Origin: CAYJRR01 sp964372275 [NCBI: uncultured bacterium] | GTDB taxonomy: Bacteria; CAYJRR01 | Length of the DNA stretch: 12,899 nt | Direction of reading: 5' to 3' | NCBI GenBank assembly: GCA_964372275.1 | Contig: CAYJRR010000120.1 | Span: 1-12,899 of the forward strand | Shown here: piece by piece, positions 1 to 6,309 of the stretch | Layout of the letters: each line of letters begins with the position of its first letter | How positions within the stretch are numbered: position 1 is the stretch's first letter | Position numbers and translations under genes: made by a program | The notes under the pieces: generated by a model | Told to the model about the DNA's origin: nothing | What the model saw: only the letters and a program-made list of their open reading frames with translations | Databases searched by the model: none

Positions 1-129
1 CGCCCCTTGCGACTCGAGCAGGTGGCACCGGTCGCTCCCCAGCACCACCTCCACCCCCAACCGGTCGGCCGCCGCGAGGAAGTCGTCGGCCCGGTAGGTG
101 GTGGTCGGCATCAGGAGCAGCACGCGCAC
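1..129 (-). CDS. ATP-grasp-like protein, N-terminal fragment (runs off left edge)
   Basis: Partial gene: the first 43 codons are present and the frame stays open to the window edge. The translation begins VRVLLLMPTTTYRADDF and continues through a GVEVVLGSDRC stretch. That is a beta-strand, helix, beta-strand pattern like the N-terminal pre-ATP-grasp domain of carboxylate-amine ligase-like ATP-grasp proteins (known family pattern, matched from memory). Two GTG starts are possible, at 129 and 123. A GGAAGG Shine-Dalgarno-like sequence at 133-138 sits 3 bases from the first and 9 from the second, so 123 may be the real start. The gene begins 17 bases after the stop of the upstream kinase on the same strand, so it is probably co-transcribed with it. 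The ATP-binding core lies outside the window, so substrate and reaction cannot be given. Confidence 0.6.
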   Translation of the reverse strand, partial: MRVLLLMPTTTYRADDFLAAADRLGVEVVLGSDRCHLLESQGA

Positions 130-146
130 GGGCCTTCCGCACGCTA

Positions 147-3100
147 TCACTTCGGGAGCGAAGCGCAGAGGCGGGTCCCGACCGTCACGTCCCGGAAGTC
201 GGCCTCCGGCAGCTCGCGGTTGGTGACGCGCGCGGCGCTGGTGTTGAAGTAGTAGCTGCCGCCGCGCGCCACCCGCCCGCCGTCGACGAGCGAGGAGCGG
301 ACCCACTCCCAGACGTTGCCGGAGAGGTCGTGGAGCCCGAAGGGGCTCTCCGAGGCGCGGTGCGATCCGACTTCGTCGGGCCCGAATCCGAGCGGGTCCT
401 TCCCGTAGGTGACGTCGATGTTGGCGTCGTCCGGATCGAGGCGATCGCCGTGCGGGAACTCGCGGGCGTCGGCGCCCCGCGCCGCGCGCTCCCATTCGAG
501 CTCGGTGCACAGCCGCGCCCCCGGAACCCGGCCGGTGCGGTCGAGCCAGTCCGCGTAGGCGGCCGCGTCGTCGAAGGAGATCCCCACCACCGGGAATCGT
601 CGCCAGTCCTGCTCGACGCGCCGATCGCGCTTCGCGTAGCGGATCGGCTTCCCGAGCGTCGCGGTGTAACGCTCGGCGCTCGGCCGCAGCACCAGGCGCC
701 AGTCGACTCCGCCGAGCGGGGTCAGCGAGAACGCTCCGTGGAAACCGGTCGCCGCGACGCGCGGCGTCCGCCGCGCCCGTTCGGCCGGCCCGAGCGTGCG
801 TAAGTAGTCGATCCACTCGCCGAAGGTGAGCTCGTGCTCGGCGATCAGGTAGCCGTCGGTCTCGACCTCGTGGATCGGCACCGCCTTCAGATACTCGCGG
901 ACGCTCTCCTCCGCTGCCGTTCCGAACAGGAAGCGTCCGGCCGGCACGTGGACGAAGCCGGCCGGGAGCGAGGCGCGGGGCAGGAGCGACAGCCGGACCT
1001 CCCTCCGCTCGGCTCGGTTCAGCAACAACGGCGCGCGCAGCGACGCATAGCCTTCGGCCTCGACGTCGAGCCGGTAGGCGCCGGCATCGACCGTCGCTTC
1101 ACCCACCGGATCGACCGTTCGGGGGTCCTCGAGCGACCACCGCCCGCCGTCGTCCCGTCGGAAGCGCCGCAACTGGACGCGCGCTCCCCTGGGCTCGACC
1201 GAGAGGTCGAGACGCGCCGGCGCCTCCCAGGCGCGGAGCCGCACCCCCTCCGGATCGTTCTGTCGAAGCCGCTGGAGGAGAAGGTCGCGAATGGGACCGC
1301 GCCGCTGCCGGTCCTCGTAGCGCGCGCGCTCGTCGAGGTAGTCGGCGAAGGCCGACCGCACGTCCTTCCGCCCGCGGTCGACGGCGACGGTGTCTTCGAA
1401 GGCGTCCCCGGCATGGGCATAGGCCGCGTCGAGAGCGGCCGTCGCCGAAAGCACCTCGCGCCAGGCCGCCTCGGCGCGGTCGAGCTCGTGGACGTCGAAG
1501 AGGCGGTACGCCTCCTTCTGCTTGCCTTCGAGCGTCGACGCCTTCCGCCGCGCGTCTTCGAGCGCGGCCATGGCGGAGGCAAGGCGCGCGTCGACCTCCC
1601 GCATGCGCTCCCCGTGCGTCCGCCAGCGGGTGCCGGTATAGACGAGCACCAGGGCGAGGGCGATGGCGGCGATCAGCAGCCGGCGCAGGCGGAGATCGCG
1701 CAGCGCTTTCGCGCGCGATGCGGCGAGAAACCGGTGCTCCCGCTCGGTCAGGCCGTCGGTCTCGAGGCGGTCCGCTTCGGCGATCTGCCGCGGCGACCAA
1801 AGGAGGTCCCGGGTGCGCGGACTGCCGTCCCAGCGCCCGGCCGATTCCAGGAGCCGGCTCTGGATCTCCCGCAGCTCGGCCCCCTCGGCCAGCCAGCGCG
1901 CGAGGGACGCCCATCCGCCGACCAGCGCTTCGTGCGCCAGCTCGTAGGTGATCCCCTCGTCGACTTCGCGTACGACCAGGATGCGGCCGCGCACCAGCGC
2001 CTCCAGCGCCTCCTTCGAGCCGGGCGCGGTGCCGACCAGCTCCGATTCGCGGTGCCGTGCCCGCGTCCCCTCCAACGTCACCAACCGCATCAGGATCCGC
2101 TTGGCCGCGGTGCGAGGCTCCGGCAGCAGGCGCGCCATGACCGAGTCGGCGTGACGCGCCAGCGCGCCGGCGACGCCGCCGATCGCCTCCAACGCCTCGG
2201 CGGTGATCATCGCCGTGGCCCGGTCGCGAGCTTCCCACAACTCGGCCAGCGCGAACTGGAGCAGCGGCAGGCTCCCCTGCGCCGCGGTCGTCGACTCGAC
2301 CAGCGTCTCGACGAGCCGGTCCGACTCGAACCGCGCGCCCTTCACCCGCGCCGGGCCGACGATCGCCTCGCGGATCTCCTGACTTCCCAGCGGCCGGAGC
2401 AGGTAGATCGCGTCGGCGACGTGGATCCCGAGCCCCGGAACGGCCGTCATCCGGGTGAGGAAGTCGCTGCGAACGGTGGCCAGAAGTCGCAGCCCCGGAA
2501 CGCCGAGTGCGATCCAGCCGAGAGCCGCCCCGACCGACCGCGTCTCCTCGGGGCTCCCGAGCGTCACCAACTCCTCCAGCTGGTCGACGTAGAGGGCGAG
2601 GCCGCCGCCGCGGCCGACCTTCTGCGCCAGGCGCCGCGCGAGCGTCTCGGGATCGCCGCGGACCAGCTCCGCCGCTTCGTCGTCGTCGAGCGAGAGGAAA
2701 CGTCCGACCGTTGCGGCGACGGCCGCGACCGGGCGGCGCCCTGGCAGGATGCGCGCGGTCGACCAGCGCCGTCCGTCTTCGAGCGTCCCCTCTTCGATGC
2801 GGGGCAGGACGCCGGCCATCGCCAGCGACGACTTTCCGGCGCCGGAGTCGCCGGTCACCAGGACGAACGGCTCGGTCCGCAGCCGCTCGCAGACGGCGCG
2901 GATCTCGCGTCGCCGTCCGAAGAACAGCGCCCGATGCTCCGCCTCGAACGCCTGCAGCCCGCGGTACGGGTTCCCCTCCGGAACGGGTCCGACCTCGCGC
3001 GCCGACCGGATTTCGAGAAGGGCGTCCAGGAGCTCGTCGGCCGAGGCGAACCGCTGCGCCCGATCGCGCCGCAAGCACCGTTCGATCGCCGCCGCCAGAC

Positions 3101-3908
3101 GCGGATCGACCGACGGGGCGACGGTCGACAGCGGCGGGACGTCGCGCTCCTGCGCGGCGGACGGAAGCTCCGACGCCGGAAGGTCGCGGAAGGGGGTCCT
3201 CCCCGCCGCCAACTCGTAGAGGAGGCACCCGAGCGAATAGAGATCGGACCGCACCGACGCCTCCTCCATCCGCCAGGCCTCGGGGGACATGTAGTGCGGC
3301 GTCCCGAAGAGCGATCCGTGCGTCAGGTCCGGGAGCGAGATCTCCGCCTCGGCCGGCCGGTCGGCGACCGGGGGCGCTCCGCCCGCGGCGGGCGCGCTTG
3401 CCGCGGGCACATGGTCGACGAGCTTGGCCAGGCCGAAGTCGAGGAGCTTCACCTCCCCCGATTCGGCGACCATCACGTTGCCGGGCTTGATGTCGCGGTG
3501 GAGCACGCCGCGCCGGTGGGCGGCCGACAGACCGCGCGCCAGCTCGATCGCCAGCTCGAGCGCCTTCTCCCAGGGCACGGGCTTGGGCAGGCGGTCGAGC
3601 CCGACGCCGCGCACCAGCTCCGAGACGAGGAACGGGCGGTTGTCGAGTTGGCCGACGCGGTAGAGGGTGACGACGTTGGGATGCTGCACCCGCGCCGCCG
3701 CCCGCGCTTCGGTCAGGAATCGCGCGAGCGCCGCGGAGTCGAGCGCCGGAACGAACTTCACCGCCACCGGCCGGTCGAGCAGCGTGTCTTGCGCGAGGAA
3801 CACCATCCCGGTCCGGCCGCGACCGAGCGGGCGAAGCAGACGGTATTCGTCGAACTCCTCGGGAGGAGACCAGGTACCTTCGCCGGCGGCGCGGGTCTCC
3901 GTCGCCAT
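147..3908 (-). CDS. Ser/Thr protein kinase - nSTAND1 NTPase - TM - PEGA-like - FGE/SUMF1-domain fusion protein
   Basis: 1253 residues. Order of parts: Hanks-type kinase (about 20-302) with glycine loop G29-R-G-R-T-G34, VAVK lysine K51, probable helix-C E67, HRDIKPGN at 137-144, DFG at 157-159 and SPE at 208-210. About 30 Ala/Pro-rich residues are inserted in the activation segment. An nSTAND1-type NTPase follows (313 to about 675), opening with NPYRGLQAF and FFGR. Its Walker A is GDSGAGKSS (353-361), Walker B is LALYVDQLEEL (437-447), and a HEALVGGWASLARWL signature lies near 659-673. Then come a single TM helix (about 743-757), a coiled-coil-like region (765-880), a PEGA-like beta domain (about 898-976) and an FGE-sulfatase/SUMF1 domain (about 982-1250) with RLCTELEWERAARG and GNVWEW. 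Kinase and NTPase should be cytoplasmic, PEGA and FGE extracytoplasmic. All kinase catalytic residues are present. Neither the paired active-site cysteines of true formylglycine-generating enzyme nor an EgtB-type histidine motif is evident, so the FGE domain may be a sensor or binding fold. The ATG start lies 13 bases after the upstream stop, with only a weak ribosome-binding site. Bifunctional kinase/FGE proteins are a known family in high-GC soil bacteria. Confidence 0.93.
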   Translation of the reverse strand: MATETRAAGEGTWSPPEEFDEYRLLRPLGRGRTGMVFLAQDTLLDRPVAVKFVPALDSAALARFLTEARAAARVQHPNVVTLYRVGQLDNRPFLVSELVRGVGLDRLPKPVPWEKALELAIELARGLSAAHRRGVLHRDIKPGNVMVAESGEVKLLDFGLAKLVDHVPAASAPAAGGAPPVADRPAEAEISLPDLTHGSLFGTPHYMSPEAWRMEEASVRSDLYSLGCLLYELAAGRTPFRDLPASELPSAAQERDVPPLSTVAPSVDPRLAAAIERCLRRDRAQRFASADELLDALLEIRSAREVGPVPEGNPYRGLQAFEAEHRALFFGRRREIRAVCERLRTEPFVLVTGDSGAGKSSLAMAGVLPRIEEGTLEDGRRWSTARILPGRRPVAAVAATVGRFLSLDDDEAAELVRGDPETLARRLAQKVGRGGGLALYVDQLEELVTLGSPEETRSVGAALGWIALGVPGLRLLATVRSDFLTRMTAVPGLGIHVADAIYLLRPLGSQEIREAIVGPARVKGARFESDRLVETLVESTTAAQGSLPLLQFALAELWEARDRATAMITAEALEAIGGVAGALARHADSVMARLLPEPRTAAKRILMRLVTLEGTRARHRESELVGTAPGSKEALEALVRGRILVVREVDEGITYELAHEALVGGWASLARWLAEGAELREIQSRLLESAGRWDGSPRTRDLLWSPRQIAEADRLETDGLTEREHRFLAASRAKALRDLRLRRLLIAAIALALVLVYTGTRWRTHGERMREVDARLASAMAALEDARRKASTLEGKQKEAYRLFDVHELDRAEAAWREVLSATAALDAAYAHAGDAFEDTVAVDRGRKDVRSAFADYLDERARYEDRQRRGPIRDLLLQRLRQNDPEGVRLRAWEAPARLDLSVEPRGARVQLRRFRRDDGGRWSLEDPRTVDPVGEATVDAGAYRLDVEAEGYASLRAPLLLNRAERREVRLSLLPRASLPAGFVHVPAGRFLFGTAAEESVREYLKAVPIHEVETDGYLIAEHELTFGEWIDYLRTLGPAERARRTPRVAATGFHGAFSLTPLGGVDWRLVLRPSAERYTATLGKPIRYAKRDRRVEQDWRRFPVVGISFDDAAAYADWLDRTGRVPGARLCTELEWERAARGADAREFPHGDRLDPDDANIDVTYGKDPLGFGPDEVGSHRASESPFGLHDLSGNVWEWVRSSLVDGGRVARGGSYYFNTSAARVTNRELPEADFRDVTVGTRLCASLPK

Positions 3909-3921
3909 CGCGTGGGCAACC

Positions 3922-4878
3922 CTACTCGGACCCCTTCTTGGTGGGGACCGGCATTCGCGTCGATCCGGCGCTCAGCATCTTGCGGATCTTGGCCTCGACC
4001 TCCTCCGGCAGGCACGGCTTGGGCAGGAAGTCGTCGCAGCCGGCGTCGGTGGCTCCGTCGTTCACCGACCGGGTGACGTGCCCGGTCAGCGCGACCACCG
4101 GGATGTTCCGGGTGCTCTGGTCCCCCTTGATCTCGCGTGTCGCCTGCAGCCCGTCCATCACCGGGAGCGACAGGTCCATCAGGATCAGGTCCGGCGACTC
4201 CGACTTCGCCTTGTCGACCGCGTCTTGCCCGTTGGCGGCGGTGACGACGCGGTAGCCCTTGAACTGGAGGTACTCGGCGTACATCTCCCGCGCATCCTCG
4301 AAGTCCTCCACCACCAGCACGGTCTTCGCCGGCGCTCCGGCTTCCGTCGCGGAGTCGGGGCGATCGGCGGCGGCCTCGGGCCCGCCGCCCGCTCCGGGTC
4401 CGCCTCCGGCGTCGGGCCTGCGGCCGGCTTCGGGACCCAGCGGCGTCGGCGTCCGCTCCGCCCCCGTTCCCGGAAGCAGGCGACCTCTCGCCACGAGCGC
4501 GTGGCGGATCTCCCGCAGCACCGTGTCGGGCGCGCAGGGTTTGGTCAGGATGGCGTCGCAGCCGGCCTCGCGGGCCGCGCGCAGGCGCTCTTCGGCGGTG
4601 TGTCCCGTCAGCACCAGCAGCGCGGCGTCGCGCAGCTCGGGATCGGCGCGCAGGCGGCGGATCACCTCGGCTCCGTTCAGGACGGGGATCGTCAGGTCGA
4701 TCAGCACGGCATCGGGCCGGACACGGCGGGCCGTCTCCAGCGCTTCGGCGCCGTCCCCCGCCTCCGCGGTGCGCATCCCGGTAAAACGAAGGAATTCGGC
4801 GAGCATCTCGCGCCCGCTCCGGTCGTCGTCGACCACCAGCACCAGCGGTCCCCCGGGCGAAGCGGCCTCCCGTGTCAC
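3922..4878 (-). CDS. Double-receiver response regulator (REC-linker-REC), no output domain
   Basis: 318 residues. Receiver 1 (about 11-128): acidic pocket D17-D18-D19, phospho-acceptor D61 in LIDLTIP, switch T91 and K113 in LTKPC. A linker of about 50 residues rich in Gly, Pro and Ala follows. Receiver 2 (about 185-305): acidic pocket at VVEDFED, phospho-acceptor D235 in LMDLSLPVMDG, switch T265 and K287 in LPKPC. Both receivers keep every catalytic residue. No DNA-binding, enzymatic or Hpt domain is present, so it probably works through protein contacts or as a phosphate relay/sink. The GTG start at 4878 overlaps the stop of the histidine kinase gene (GTGA) and has a GGGGGAAAGG ribosome-binding site upstream, so the two are translationally coupled and it is the likely phosphotransfer partner. 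The same frame stays open far into the kinase gene, but that extension is a high-GC shadow. The FGE-kinase gene follows after 13 bases. Confidence 0.92.
   Translation of the reverse strand: MTREAASPGGPLVLVVDDDRSGREMLAEFLRFTGMRTAEAGDGAEALETARRVRPDAVLIDLTIPVLNGAEVIRRLRADPELRDAALLVLTGHTAEERLRAAREAGCDAILTKPCAPDTVLREIRHALVARGRLLPGTGAERTPTPLGPEAGRRPDAGGGPGAGGGPEAAADRPDSATEAGAPAKTVLVVEDFEDAREMYAEYLQFKGYRVVTAANGQDAVDKAKSESPDLILMDLSLPVMDGLQATREIKGDQSTRNIPVVALTGHVTRSVNDGATDAGCDDFLPKPCLPEEVEAKIRKMLSAGSTRMPVPTKKGSE
4875..4878 (-). promoter_or_regulatory. GTGA stop/start overlap coupling histidine kinase to receiver gene
   Basis: The TGA stop of the histidine kinase (4877-4875) and the GTG start of the double-receiver gene (4878-4876) share bases. 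A purine-rich GGGGGAAAGG lies a few bases upstream inside the kinase gene. This arrangement usually gives translational coupling and near-equal synthesis of partners. Confidence 0.8.
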
Positions 4879-6224
4879 GACGCCTTTCCCCCTGTCCGGT
4901 CTGGGCGTCCGGCGCTCGTCGCCCCACGATCCGCGCCGGCGCCGTTCGCGCCGGCCGGGAAGGCCTGGGGGAGCTCCAGGGTGAACGTCGAGCCTTCCCC
5001 CAGCCGGCTCCGGAGCCGCACGCGGCCATGCAGCGTCTCCGCCAGTAACCGCACGATCGCCAAGCCCAGTCCCGTCCCCCCGTACTTCCGGGAGAGGCTC
5101 CCTTCGACCTGGCGGAACGCCTCGAACACTCGCTCGTGGTCCGCCTCGGCGATCCCGATGCCGGTATCGCGCACCGAGATCGAGATCCGGCTTTTCTGCG
5201 GGTCGACCGCCGCCGAGACCCGGACCGACCCTTTGGGGGTGAACTTGAGGGCGTTGCTCAGCAGGTTGACGACGATCTGCTTCACCCTCTGGCGATCGCT
5301 CTCGACGCCGAAATTTTCCGGGATCTCGGTCGAGACCTCGATCGACGCGCGCGCGATGATCGGCTCGAGCTCGGCGAGCACCTCCGCCATCAGCTCGCGG
5401 AAGCAGAACTCCTCGACCCGGACCGTCATCCGGCCGGACTCGATCTTCGCCAGGTCGAGGAGGTCGTTGATCATCCCCAGCAGGTTCTTCCCGTTGGACT
5501 CGATGCGGGTGAGGTGCTGGCGCTGGTGGCCGTTGAGCTCGCCGGCGACGCCGGAGAGCAGCATCTGCGCGTATCCGAGGATCGCGTTCAGGGGGGTCCG
5601 GAACTCGTGCGACATGTTCGCCAGGAATTGCGATTTCATGTTCGACGCCTGTTCCGACTCGAGCGCCTGCCGGCGCAGAAGCTCGTTCTGCTCCACGACC
5701 CGCCGATCGCGTTCGATCTCCTCCGTGCGATCGCGGAGCAGGACGAGCGAAAGACCGCGCCCTCCGATCGGTCCTCGGGACACCTCGAACCGGCGCTCGG
5801 TGTCGGAGGCCGGATCGAGGAGAAGGACCTCGCCGGTGCCGCGCGCGTCGAGATCCCGCGCCACGATCCACGCCCGCAGGCGCGCGGCGTTCTCGCGGGC
5901 GGCGCGTCGCCGCCCCGCGGGCCGTCCGGGATCGGGAGCGAACAGCCGGCGCGCGCCGTCGTTGCGCGCGATCACCGACTCCCGTCGGAGCACCAAGGCC
6001 GCATCGGCGAGCGATTCGACGACCGCTTTCGCCGTGACGCCGTCGGCCGGCGCGACGCCGTCGCCGGCGCGCAGCACGCGCAAGGCGCGCCGGGCGGTCT
6101 TCGCCTTCGCTCGCGAATTGGCCTTCCCCGTTTTCACCGTCCGCCCGCGCAGGAAATCCACTTCGATCGTATCACGCGGCCCCTCGCCGAACGCCCGTGC
6201 CAAGCCCATCCGCGGGGAATGCAA
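4875..6224 (-). CDS. Cytosolic PAS-domain sensor histidine kinase (HisKA/HATPase_c)
   Basis: 449 residues. A basic N-terminus (about 1-50) precedes a PAS-like domain (about 60-168), then a helical linker. The HisKA domain has H206 in the H-box NMSHEFRTPLNAILGYAQ. The HATPase domain has N-box N320-LLSN324, G1 box DTGIGI (353-358), F-box FEAF (367-370) and G2 box GGTGLGL (382-388). All catalytic motifs are intact. There is no TM segment or signal peptide, so the signal is probably intracellular or comes from a partner protein. About 30 Gly/Ala/Arg-rich residues follow the catalytic domain. Start choice: TTG at 6224 has GAGGAG just upstream but with short spacing; an ATG lies five codons in, and GTG codons lie further in. 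The first 30 residues are poorly conserved in character, so the start is uncertain. The stop overlaps the start of the double-receiver gene. Confidence 0.92.
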   Translation of the reverse strand: MHSPRMGLARAFGEGPRDTIEVDFLRGRTVKTGKANSRAKAKTARRALRVLRAGDGVAPADGVTAKAVVESLADAALVLRRESVIARNDGARRLFAPDPGRPAGRRRAARENAARLRAWIVARDLDARGTGEVLLLDPASDTERRFEVSRGPIGGRGLSLVLLRDRTEEIERDRRVVEQNELLRRQALESEQASNMKSQFLANMSHEFRTPLNAILGYAQMLLSGVAGELNGHQRQHLTRIESNGKNLLGMINDLLDLAKIESGRMTVRVEEFCFRELMAEVLAELEPIIARASIEVSTEIPENFGVESDRQRVKQIVVNLLSNALKFTPKGSVRVSAAVDPQKSRISISVRDTGIGIAEADHERVFEAFRQVEGSLSRKYGGTGLGLAIVRLLAETLHGRVRLRSRLGEGSTFTLELPQAFPAGANGAGADRGATSAGRPDRTGGKAS

Positions 6225-6309
6225 CGGCTCCTCGACGCGAAATCTTTGCGCCTTCGGGGCCTACGCCCATGATCCGGCAATGCGCCGCGCCGACCCGCCG
6301 GCGTCGACG
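6225..6309 (-). other. 85-base spacer before the histidine kinase gene
   Basis: This is the only gap of notable size in the minus-strand gene string. It could hold an internal promoter, which would separate the two surface-protein genes from the signalling genes. I see no convincing -35/-10 pair and no stem followed by a T-run, so neither a promoter nor a terminator is shown. A GAGGAG sequence at its end is the probable ribosome-binding site for the TTG start at 6224. Confidence 0.35.

Noticed and set aside
147-300. FGE C-terminus as a variable region of a diversity-generating retroelement
   Set aside because: FGE/C-type-lectin folds are common retroelement targets, but this end is not Asn-codon-rich, and no template repeat or reverse transcriptase is visible in the window.
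834-4076. Plus-strand open frame of 1080 codons opposite the kinase-FGE gene
   Set aside because: It lies antisense to a gene with full domain support. The translation is Arg/Pro/Gly-rich with no recognisable domain, as expected for shadow frames in very GC-rich DNA.
4879-5871. Extension of the double-receiver frame into the histidine kinase gene
   Set aside because: The translation is low-complexity and Arg-rich, while the histidine kinase frame over the same bases has all catalytic boxes.
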